13,621 nucleotides of DNA from Candidatus Woesearchaeota archaeon. GTDB taxonomy: Archaea; Nanobdellota; Nanobdellia; Woesearchaeales; 21-14-0-10-32-9. Location of the stretch: positions 1 to 13,621 of the forward strand of contig SKHC01000088.1 in NCBI GenBank assembly GCA_007117145.1. Direction: 5' to 3'. This document shows, piece by piece, positions 1 through 5,784 of this stretch. The position numbers and the translations under genes are program-made. The notes beneath the pieces are model-generated. The model had not been told where the DNA came from and searched no databases. It saw nothing but the letters and a program-made list of their open reading frames with translations. Position 1 is the first letter of the stretch, and each line of letters begins with the position of its first letter.

Positions 1-753
1 AGTGTTGGCGGAGTGGCACTTGACATGTTTTCTGCTCATGTTCCACAAGCTCTTAAACTGATTAAAGAGTTTGCAGGTTCAAAAAATGTTGAGCTTGTAG
101 GTGAGCCTTATCACAATAGTATTAGTTACTTGTTCAGTGAAGCTGAGTTTAAAGAACAAGTTAAGTTGCATGTATTAACATTAAAGAAGCATTTTAACAA
201 GAAACCTTTTATTTTCAGAAATACTAATTGTTCTTTTAGTAATATAGTTGAATCTAATCTCGATGGTTTTGGAGGCATAATTGTTGCAGAGTATGTTGAT
301 TCAAATAGAGTTTATAAAACTAAGACTGGGAAAGCGGTTTTAATTAGAAGCAGTCAACTAGTTAGAGTAACTCAAGATGTTAACGTTTTAGAGTTTGACA
401 TTGAATACTTATTAAATGATGATTACCAATCAGCTTTACAACACATTGTAGGAAAACACGAGTTCTTGTTTGGTAGTGAGATGGCAAAATTAGCATCAGA
501 TGAATTCGAGCAAAGTGGTACTTCAAAACTTACAAATAACATTCAAAACAGTGCTTTAAAAGAACTTGTGAAATTAGAACACAAGGTTAAGGCTACTCAA
601 AACAAGGTTCATGTTGATAATTGGAGACAGCTTTGCAACTCCGAGTATTATTTGAACATGTCCGATGAAAACATTTCCAATGATCCAAGTGCATACGAAG
701 TATTTATAAACTATGTTACCGTACTTAAAGACTTGGATACTAAGTTAAGTTAA
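1..753 (+). CDS. GH57 alpha-amylase-like protein, probably non-catalytic (5' partial)
   Basis: This is the C-terminal part of a family GH57 alpha-amylase homologue; the frame is open to base 1, so the start lies outside the window. Residue numbers count from the GTG at 13. NVELVGEPYHNS (25-36) matches the family block VELLGExYYHS, FRNT (68-71) the FRNTELIY block, and NWRQLCNSEYYLNM (203-216) the WRxLQTSDHFYYM block; SAYEVFINYVTVLKDLD matches the family C-terminus. In active enzymes the glutamate after FRNT is the nucleophile; here it is Asn72. The DYETFGEH block with the acid/base Asp survives at best as FDIEY (128-132), and about 35 residues before it seem to be missing. The fold is therefore probably kept and hydrolysis lost. 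It is followed by two small proteins and a glycogen synthase on the same strand, so a glucan-binding or scaffolding role is an inference. Family assignment is confident; inactivity is likely but unproven. Confidence 0.8.
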   Translation, partial: SVGGVALDMFSAHVPQALKLIKEFAGSKNVELVGEPYHNSISYLFSEAEFKEQVKLHVLTLKKHFNKKPFIFRNTNCSFSNIVESNLDGFGGIIVAEYVDSNRVYKTKTGKAVLIRSSQLVRVTQDVNVLEFDIEYLLNDDYQSALQHIVGKHEFLFGSEMAKLASDEFEQSGTSKLTNNIQNSALKELVKLEHKVKATQNKVHVDNWRQLCNSEYYLNMSDENISNDPSAYEVFINYVTVLKDLDTKLS

Positions 754-766
754 ACAAATAAAAAAA

Positions 767-776
767 GAGGGGGTGG
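767..776 (+). promoter_or_regulatory. Shine-Dalgarno site GAGGGGGTGG before a TTG start
   Basis: The G-rich site can pair with the 16S rRNA 3' end (complement GGAGGTG, with one G-U wobble). It lies 6 nt before the TTG at 783 and decides that start, because no ATG or GTG lies close by in frame. No convincing TATA box separates it from the upstream gene, so this is probably an internal operon site. Confidence 0.6.
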
Positions 777-782
777 TTTTTT

Positions 783-1112
783 TTGGTCCAGAAAAAAGCT
801 AAAAAAACGACTAGTAAAACAACAACTAAGAAAAAGAAGGTTTCAAAACCTCAGGTGATTAAAGTTGCGCCAAGAGGTAAAGAGTTTGTATTTGAAGATG
901 GACTTAAAGTGTCTAATCTGAAAATGCTTGCAGACAAAGTAGGTGAGAACAGCCATTACTTTACAAGTCATGTCAACGACGAAAAAAATGATTTCTACTC
1001 GTGGATTGTTCATGTGTTTAAATCTCAAAAACTAGCAAATGAGCTAAAGGAAGAGAAAAACATTGACTTGTTTAGGTTAAAAATTTACAAGTATTTGCTG
1101 GAGACTAGATAA
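783..1112 (+). CDS. Small basic-tailed protein with FYSWI-type domain
   Basis: This 109-residue protein is of unknown function. It starts with a very basic, disordered-looking Lys/Thr tail (about 1-30) and continues into one compact domain (about 33-90). That domain has the pattern EFVFEDG, then HVNDEKNDFYSWI (63-75), then KLANEL (83-88). I recall similar small HVNxEKNDFxxWI proteins as common in DPANN archaea and some bacteria, possibly the family named DUF5752, but I am not sure of that name. The same domain pattern recurs in the next gene. The TTG start is chosen for the strong upstream ribosome site. The stop is followed 2 nt later by the next ATG, which suggests co-translation. No catalytic motif, signal peptide or membrane segment is visible; the Lys tail could bind nucleic acid or an anionic surface. 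Its place between the GH57-like gene and glycogen synthase suggests a role in polysaccharide assembly, as inference only. Confidence 0.75.
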   Translation: MVQKKAKKTTSKTTTKKKKVSKPQVIKVAPRGKEFVFEDGLKVSNLKMLADKVGENSHYFTSHVNDEKNDFYSWIVHVFKSQKLANELKEEKNIDLFRLKIYKYLLETR

Positions 1113-1114
1113 AA

Positions 1115-1675
1115 ATGGCAGACACAAAGTTTTATTACTCAAAGGGTAGTTTTGATAGTGTCTCAACTTTTAAGTCTAGCATTATCAAGATGACTTCTGC
1201 TGAAGTGGAAGGTTACTTGAAAAATAAAGACTTTAGTAATTGGCTGGCTCATAGTTTGGGTGAAAAAAAGTTGGCTGAAGATGTTGCAAAGATTTCTACT
1301 CGAAAAGAATTGCTTGAATCATTTAGAAAGCCAAAAACTGTTTCAACTAAACCCGCAGTGAAAAAACCAGTAGCGAAAAAAACTGTTACGTCTAAAACTG
1401 TGAGAAAAGTCTCAAAACCAGTTAAGAAACCGGCTCCACCAAGAAAAGCAGTAGCGACAAGTACAGCTAAGCCTGAAAGTGAAAAACCAGTTAGTGAAAC
1501 ACCAAAACCAAAAGAGAGTTTTAGAATGCCAACAAGAGAGTCAAAGATAAGTTATATCAGCACCGAATCACCTAACGTTTTCGTGCTTAAAGAATTCTTG
1601 TTTGGAGCTTTGTTTGGGTTGATGCTTGGACTTATACTTATGGCTATGCTAATTAGTAGTGGAATTTATTATTAG
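1115..1675 (+). CDS. Tail-anchored small-domain protein with Lys/Pro linker
   Basis: This 186-residue protein is of unknown function, with three parts. Residues 1-70 form a domain resembling that of the preceding protein: KFYYSKG, then KDFSNWLAHSLGEKKLAEDV (38-57), which parallels the DFxxWIxHxxxxxKLAxEL pattern next door. Residues 72-148 form a low-complexity linker rich in Lys, Pro, Ala, Thr and Val. Residues about 158-184 form one hydrophobic segment (FLFGALFGLMLGLILMAMLI) ending two residues before the C-terminus. With no signal peptide and a C-terminal anchor, the domain should face the cytoplasm on a long tether. The ATG follows the upstream stop by 2 nt, with only a weak GGAG 11 nt before it. 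Glycogen synthase begins 2 nt after its stop. It may hold the synthase or the polymer at the membrane; that is inference from position and topology. Confidence 0.75.
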   Translation: MADTKFYYSKGSFDSVSTFKSSIIKMTSAEVEGYLKNKDFSNWLAHSLGEKKLAEDVAKISTRKELLESFRKPKTVSTKPAVKKPVAKKTVTSKTVRKVSKPVKKPAPPRKAVATSTAKPESEKPVSETPKPKESFRMPTRESKISYISTESPNVFVLKEFLFGALFGLMLGLILMAMLISSGIYY

Positions 1676-1677
1676 AA

Positions 1678-3339
1678 ATGGAAATAAATGCAGGGAAAGT
1701 CTTTGAGGTAAGTTGGGAAGTATGCAACAAAGTCGGCGGTATTTACACCGTTCTTAGTTCTAAGACTAAAAGTATGGTTTCTACCTACAAAGACAAGTAT
1801 TTTCTTATTGGTCCTTATTTTAAAGATAAAGCTTTTGAAGAATTAATTGAATGTGACACTCCTAGTTATTTTGAAGAATTAAAGCTTAATTTGAGAAGCA
1901 GAGGAGTGAATTTGTATTTTGGTAAGTGGAGGGTGCCTGGCACTCCTAAAGTTTTCTTGGTTGAATTCTCGAACTTGTTTCAACAAAAAGATTCGTTTAA
2001 ATTTGAGATGTGGGATAAATTTGGAGTTGATAGTTTAAATGCAGGTTATGACTTTGAAGAACCCCTTGTTTTTAGTATGGCCGTATCAATGCTGCTTCAA
2101 GAGTTAGAAAGACTTAATGTTTGCGATGAAAAAAGCGTTGTTCATTGCCATGAATGGATGTGCGGGTTTTGCCTTTTAGATTTGAAACGCTCTAATTCTA
2201 AGATTAAAAGTGTTTTCACAACTCACGCAACGGTTCTTGGTAGAAGTCTTGCTGGACACAACGAGGATGTTTATGCAAACATTGCAGATATTGATCCTTA
2301 TGAGAAGGCAAAGCAGCTTGGAGTTTTAGCTAAGTTTACAGCTGAGAAAGCTGCAGCTAAGCATAGTCATGTTTTTACAACTGTAAGTGAAGTTACGGGT
2401 GAAGAATGTGCTAGGTTTTTAGGGGAGGAGCCTGAAGTGTTAGTTTTGAACGGTATTGATAATAGTTATTTTCCAAATAATCACAGCAAAGTCAGAAAGA
2501 GCAGTAGAAAGAGAATTATTAACCTTGCAAATAGTTTAAGTTATCCAAAGAAGTATAAGAATCCCATGATACTTTATTTTGGAGGTAGGTATGAGTTTAG
2601 AGCGAAAGGCTTGGATGTTTTCTTAGATGCGTTAGCTGAACTTGAAAAATGTGTTAAATCTACAAAAAAGGAAGTTATTGTTTTGTTTTTCCTAGCAATG
2701 GAAAATGAGTCTAATCAAAACGAGCAAAACCAGTTCTTGAATTATATGAAGCTTGTTAATAGAACTCAAGACTTTTCAGGTGTTTACACGAAAGATGAAA
2801 GCTTGGAAGTTATAAAAAGTAAATTGAAAACTTATAGTAGTGCTTTGAGCGTAACTCACAAGTTTGGTGATGATAAAGATCCTTTAATTAAAGGTATTTT
2901 TGATAAAAGATTAAACGAATCTAGAAATATTAAGATTATTATTTATCCTGAGTACTTAAATGGTTGTGATGGGTACTTGGATATGACTTACTATGAGGCA
3001 ATCGCTGGTTGTGACCTTGGGGTTTTCCCTAGTTACTATGAGCCTTGGGGGTATACTCCAGTTGAGAGTTTAGCTGCTGGTGTTCCTTGTATAACTTCTA
3101 ATTTTTCAGGGTTTGGCCAATACATTGACAAGCACAAAAAAGGAGTTAAGGTTGTTTCAGGTAAAACAAAAGAAGAGTTTACGAAAAGACTTTCTAAAGA
3201 GCTTGTTAGTTTTTCTAAGCTTAGTGAAAAACAAAAAATTAGTGAGCGCGTAAATAGTAGGAGAAATGCTAAGCTTGTTGATTGGGATAAGCTTATTGAA
3301 AACTATTTTAAAGCTCACAACCTCGCAGTTTCAAAGTAA
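1678..3339 (+). CDS. Glycogen synthase, GT3 (eukaryote-like) family
   Basis: This GT-B glycosyltransferase should extend alpha-1,4-glucan chains from an NDP-glucose donor, which is UDP-glucose in characterised GT3 enzymes. The start FEVSWEVCNKVGGIYTV (9-25) with KVGG at 18-21 and IGPYF is the animal/fungal signature. FTTHATVLGR (180-189), HVFTTVSEVT (231-240) and LNGID follow. FGGRYEFRAKG (301-311) holds the donor-binding Arg304 and Lys310. YEPWGYTPVESLAAG (454-468) holds the two conserved glutamates, Glu455 and Glu463. The C-terminal part ERVNSRRN...VDWDKL matches the region of the eukaryotic glucose-6-phosphate-sensing arginine helix. At 553 residues it is shorter than the yeast and human enzymes (about 700-740) and lacks their phosphorylated tails. 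Archaeal glycogen synthases are more usually GT5, so GT3 here is notable. The ATG is 2 nt after the upstream stop without a clear ribosome site, implying translational coupling. Its 3' end overlaps the convergent uridylyltransferase gene by 9 bp. Confidence 0.93.
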   Translation: MEINAGKVFEVSWEVCNKVGGIYTVLSSKTKSMVSTYKDKYFLIGPYFKDKAFEELIECDTPSYFEELKLNLRSRGVNLYFGKWRVPGTPKVFLVEFSNLFQQKDSFKFEMWDKFGVDSLNAGYDFEEPLVFSMAVSMLLQELERLNVCDEKSVVHCHEWMCGFCLLDLKRSNSKIKSVFTTHATVLGRSLAGHNEDVYANIADIDPYEKAKQLGVLAKFTAEKAAAKHSHVFTTVSEVTGEECARFLGEEPEVLVLNGIDNSYFPNNHSKVRKSSRKRIINLANSLSYPKKYKNPMILYFGGRYEFRAKGLDVFLDALAELEKCVKSTKKEVIVLFFLAMENESNQNEQNQFLNYMKLVNRTQDFSGVYTKDESLEVIKSKLKTYSSALSVTHKFGDDKDPLIKGIFDKRLNESRNIKIIIYPEYLNGCDGYLDMTYYEAIAGCDLGVFPSYYEPWGYTPVESLAAGVPCITSNFSGFGQYIDKHKKGVKVVSGKTKEEFTKRLSKELVSFSKLSEKQKISERVNSRRNAKLVDWDKLIENYFKAHNLAVSK

Positions 3340-4695
3340 TCCTACAACTTCACCTTCTTTTACGTAGCAGTTTTCTTGTGTTATCACTACTTTTCCTTTG
3401 AATTTTACTTTGCTTTCTACGTTACCGGTTTGTGCCTGCCAATCTAAGCTTTCAAGTTCTAAGAAATCTGTTGTTTCACCACCATCTGCTATTTTCGTGT
3501 TGAAGTCTTCAAGGTTTGATATGAATTCTTCGTTTAGCTTGATTTGAGGTTTTCTTTGTTTTTGCTGATAAACACTCCATGTCTTGGTGTCTAGTTTTAT
3601 GAAGTTACTTCTAAGTAGCCAAAGGTCTGATAAGAATTTTATAGGTATGAATCTTTCTTGCCTTTGTACGTTTATCAATGCTGATTTTTTCATTCCAAAC
3701 ACAAGGCCTATTGCTGCTTCAAATCCAAATACTTGTTTTCCTTCAATAACTTTCTGGTTGATAAAAGTTGGTACCTTTGGGTTTATCTCATCAAAGTAGT
3801 TGAAGATGTCTGTGTCTATGTATATTAGGTTTGTGTTGAAGTACTTGTTTGTTTGTATGTCTTGAAATTGTTGTTTGTAGTCTTCTGGCACCATTGGGCC
3901 TTCTAATAATCGTAGCTCGCCATTTATTCTTGCAAATGTTCCTCCTTTGTCATCAGGTTCTTTCCTTGAAATTTCGCATGTGAAGTAGCTTTTCTTGTTT
4001 AAGTGCATACCTATTAGTTTAGGGTTAATTGTTGCTCCAAGGTTATCTATGTTGTTTAAGTATATGGTTTTTATTCCTTTTCTTTCTAATTCTTCTTTTA
4101 TCTCTTTTAGTAGTATGAATGAATCGTAGTGGCCTCCGGGGGCGTAGCTTACTTTCTCGTTTATTTTTGCTACTTTTAATCCTTGGTTTGTTTCTTCAAA
4201 TCTTACTGTTTGTGGTTGGATTATTTTTATGAGATCTATGTTTTTTAATCTGTCTTTTTCATTTAAGAACTGTGTGATGTCTTCATCTGTATCTTCGTTT
4301 GTCATTAGTATGAATGGTATTTTGCAATCGTATTGTTCTTGCATGTATCTTACATGGTTTAGTTTTATTTCTAAAAATGTCAAATTGTTTTTTGCTATTA
4401 ACTGAGCTTTTGATAAGCCTCCCATGCTTGTTGAGATGCCCCCTGCCATTACAAAGTATGCTAGTTTTGATTGTTTTACATGAGTTATTCCATCTTGCTC
4501 TACTTTTCTTAAGTCCGTTTCAGAATAGTTTTTGGTATCTTCCACATCTTCTTGTTTTAGTGGAGTTATATCTTTTGAGTTATACTTTGTTATTAGTTTT
4601 CCTTCAACGTAGTTATTTGCGTTTTCTAGTGCTCTTTTAGCTGTCCAGTCAGGTCTTTGCTTTAATGCTTGTTTTATCTCTATGTCTAAGTTCAA
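3331..4695 (-). CDS. UTP-glucose-1-phosphate uridylyltransferase, eukaryote-like UDPGP family
   Basis: It is predicted to make UDP-glucose from UTP and glucose-1-phosphate in the cytoplasm, the donor a GT3 glycogen synthase would need. Visible UDPGP-family blocks, in order: VMAGGISTSMGGLSKAQL (82-99), corresponding to the nucleotide loop GGLGTSMGxxGPKS; APGGHYD (185-191), corresponding to PPGHGD; NNIDNLGATIN (214-224), nearly identical to human UGP2; DKGGTFA (249-255); KYFNTNLIYID (284-294); and RFIPIKFLSDLWLLRSN (348-364), where Lys353 matches the catalytic lysine of RFLPVKTTSDL. The 454-residue length fits the family (about 450-510). The C-terminal beta-helix looks shortened. Other members of the superfamily use GlcNAc-1-P or other sugars; the UGP-like NIDNLGAT and RFIPIK blocks favour glucose. 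Departures are Ile-Ser for Gly in the loop and SK for PK. The TTG start is set by a GGGGGTG site 5 nt upstream. Confidence 0.88.
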   Translation of the reverse strand: MNLDIEIKQALKQRPDWTAKRALENANNYVEGKLITKYNSKDITPLKQEDVEDTKNYSETDLRKVEQDGITHVKQSKLAYFVMAGGISTSMGGLSKAQLIAKNNLTFLEIKLNHVRYMQEQYDCKIPFILMTNEDTDEDITQFLNEKDRLKNIDLIKIIQPQTVRFEETNQGLKVAKINEKVSYAPGGHYDSFILLKEIKEELERKGIKTIYLNNIDNLGATINPKLIGMHLNKKSYFTCEISRKEPDDKGGTFARINGELRLLEGPMVPEDYKQQFQDIQTNKYFNTNLIYIDTDIFNYFDEINPKVPTFINQKVIEGKQVFGFEAAIGLVFGMKKSALINVQRQERFIPIKFLSDLWLLRSNFIKLDTKTWSVYQQKQRKPQIKLNEEFISNLEDFNTKIADGGETTDFLELESLDWQAQTGNVESKVKFKGKVVITQENCYVKEGEVVGLL

Positions 4696-4700
4696 TTTAA

Positions 4701-4707
4701 CACCCCC
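4701..4707 (-). promoter_or_regulatory. Ribosome binding site GGGGGTG for the uridylyltransferase
   Basis: On the minus strand GGGGGTG lies 5 nt before the TTG at 4695. A nearby ATG (4709-4707) is out of frame and overlaps this site, so the TTG is the supported start. Confidence 0.6.
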
Positions 4708-4730
4708 ATATCTCTATTATTTTATGGTTT

Positions 4731-4740
4731 AGGTATTTAA
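4731..4740 (-). promoter_or_regulatory. TATA-like element (ATTTAAATAC) for the uridylyltransferase gene
   Basis: The element sits about 26-28 nt before the ribosome site at 4707, which would give a very short leader of roughly 14 nt. The 106-bp gap at 4696-4801 separates two divergent genes, so a promoter must lie here; assigning this element to the minus strand is inference. Confidence 0.5.
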
Positions 4741-4759
4741 ATGTATCTCAATCACAAAG

Positions 4760-4768
4760 TTTATATAA
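4760..4768 (+). promoter_or_regulatory. TATA box (TTTATATAA) for the nucleotidyltransferase-debranching unit
   Basis: A good archaeal TATA box preceded by a purine-rich ACAAAG that could serve as BRE. Its centre is about 26 nt before 4790, so the transcript would begin at the ribosome site and leave a leader of about 12 nt. A second TTTATATT at 4781-4788 would start the RNA inside the gene and is less likely. Confidence 0.6.
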
Positions 4769-4788
4769 ATAATCAGATTATTTATATT

Positions 4789-4794
4789 GGGTGG
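4789..4794 (+). promoter_or_regulatory. Ribosome binding site GGGTGG before a GTG start
   Basis: The site lies 7 nt before the GTG at 4802. It resembles the G-rich sites before the TTG starts at 783 and 4695, and supports GTG as the start. Confidence 0.55.
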
Positions 4795-4801
4795 TTAAAA
4801 A

Positions 4802-5782
4802 GTGAAACTTATCGTTCCTATGGCCGGTTATAGTCCAAAGTTAGCACCTCACACTTTTAATAAGTCTAAAGCTTTGTTTGAGGTTGCAGGCAAACCTATT
4901 CTAAGTCACGTACTTGACAGAGTTAAAGGGCTTGATTTTTCTGAAGTTATATTCGTTTTAGATGAGCATAACCCAAAGCTTGAGAAGTACTTAAAATCTA
5001 AGTATAAGTTTAAGTTTAGCTTTGTTTTGCAAAAAGAAAGAAGAGGAGTTGCTGATGCAATTCATCAAGCTAGAGGTGAGTTTGAAAAGGACGAGGACGT
5101 TTTCATATTATTTGTTGATACTTTGATTGAAGCTGATTTTAAGGATTTTAAGAAAGGGTTTCACGATGGGATAATTTGGACGAAGAAAGTTGATGATCCA
5201 AGAAGGTTTGGGGTTGTATTCCACCATGAAAACTATATTTCTAAGTTGATTGAAAAACCAGCGGTTATTGATAGTAACGAGGCTATGGTTGGTATGTATT
5301 ATTTTAGGAGTTGGAAGGTTTTGCATAAAGCTATAAAGCACATAATTGATAATGACATATTAAATCAAGGCGAGTACCAGTTAACTGATGCTATGCAGAT
5401 TATGATAAATAATGGAGCTAAGCTTTTAAGCCGAGAGGTTAAAACTTGGAAAGACTTTGGAAGTTTAGACAGCATCTTGGAAGCTAATTCTTATTTGCTT
5501 AAAAATAATAATATTAAAAGTCAAACGCCAACTAAGTGTGTGATTATAAAACCAGTTTATATTGGTGAGGGTTGCAAGATTACAAATAGTGTTATCGGAC
5601 CTCATGTAAGTATTGGTCGTGATTGCACAATCGAGGGTTGTATTATTAGAAATAGTATTGTGGGTGAGGAGTCAAGGGTTACAGATGCTAATTTGAACAA
5701 GTCAGTTATTGGTGCTAAAAACGTTGTAAGCGCTAGGGGCAAGAGTTTAAATTTGGGTGATCTTTCTTTGATTGACATGTAA
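4802..5782 (+). CDS. Sugar-1-phosphate nucleotidyltransferase with left-handed beta-helix tail
   Basis: This two-domain protein has an N-terminal GT-A nucleotidyltransferase domain (about 1-235, RmlA/GlmU/GlgC-like) and hexapeptide repeats (about 248-320: YIGEGCKI, SVIGPHVSIG, CIIRNSIVGE). IVPMAGYSPKLAPHT (4-18) takes the place of the family loop PMAGxGTRLRPHT. The lysine of the second motif survives as Lys23 in KSKAL. Further blocks are Asp106 in FVDTL, DDPRRFGVV (131-139), EKP (151-153), GMYYF, GEYQLTDA (190-197) and WKDFGSL (216-222). The loop lost its second glycine and has Lys13 for the usual Arg. It could make ADP-, dTDP- or UDP-glucose, or act on another sugar; the sequence does not settle this. 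It stands divergent to a true UDPGP enzyme, so a separate donor or a regulatory role is possible. The GTG start follows a TATA box and ribosome site, and the debranching gene follows after 2 nt. Confidence 0.85.
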   Translation: MKLIVPMAGYSPKLAPHTFNKSKALFEVAGKPILSHVLDRVKGLDFSEVIFVLDEHNPKLEKYLKSKYKFKFSFVLQKERRGVADAIHQARGEFEKDEDVFILFVDTLIEADFKDFKKGFHDGIIWTKKVDDPRRFGVVFHHENYISKLIEKPAVIDSNEAMVGMYYFRSWKVLHKAIKHIIDNDILNQGEYQLTDAMQIMINNGAKLLSREVKTWKDFGSLDSILEANSYLLKNNNIKSQTPTKCVIIKPVYIGEGCKITNSVIGPHVSIGRDCTIEGCIIRNSIVGEESRVTDANLNKSVIGAKNVVSARGKSLNLGDLSLIDM

Positions 5783-5784
5783 AA

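Noticed and set aside
13..15. GTG at 13 as the true start of the GH57-like gene
   Set aside because: The frame is open to base 1 and residues before it (SVGG) continue the family alignment, so the gene begins outside the window.
1344..1520. Repetitive Lys/Pro/Ala codons as a DNA repeat or CRISPR-like array
   Set aside because: Units are irregular and in frame with one protein; it is a low-complexity linker.
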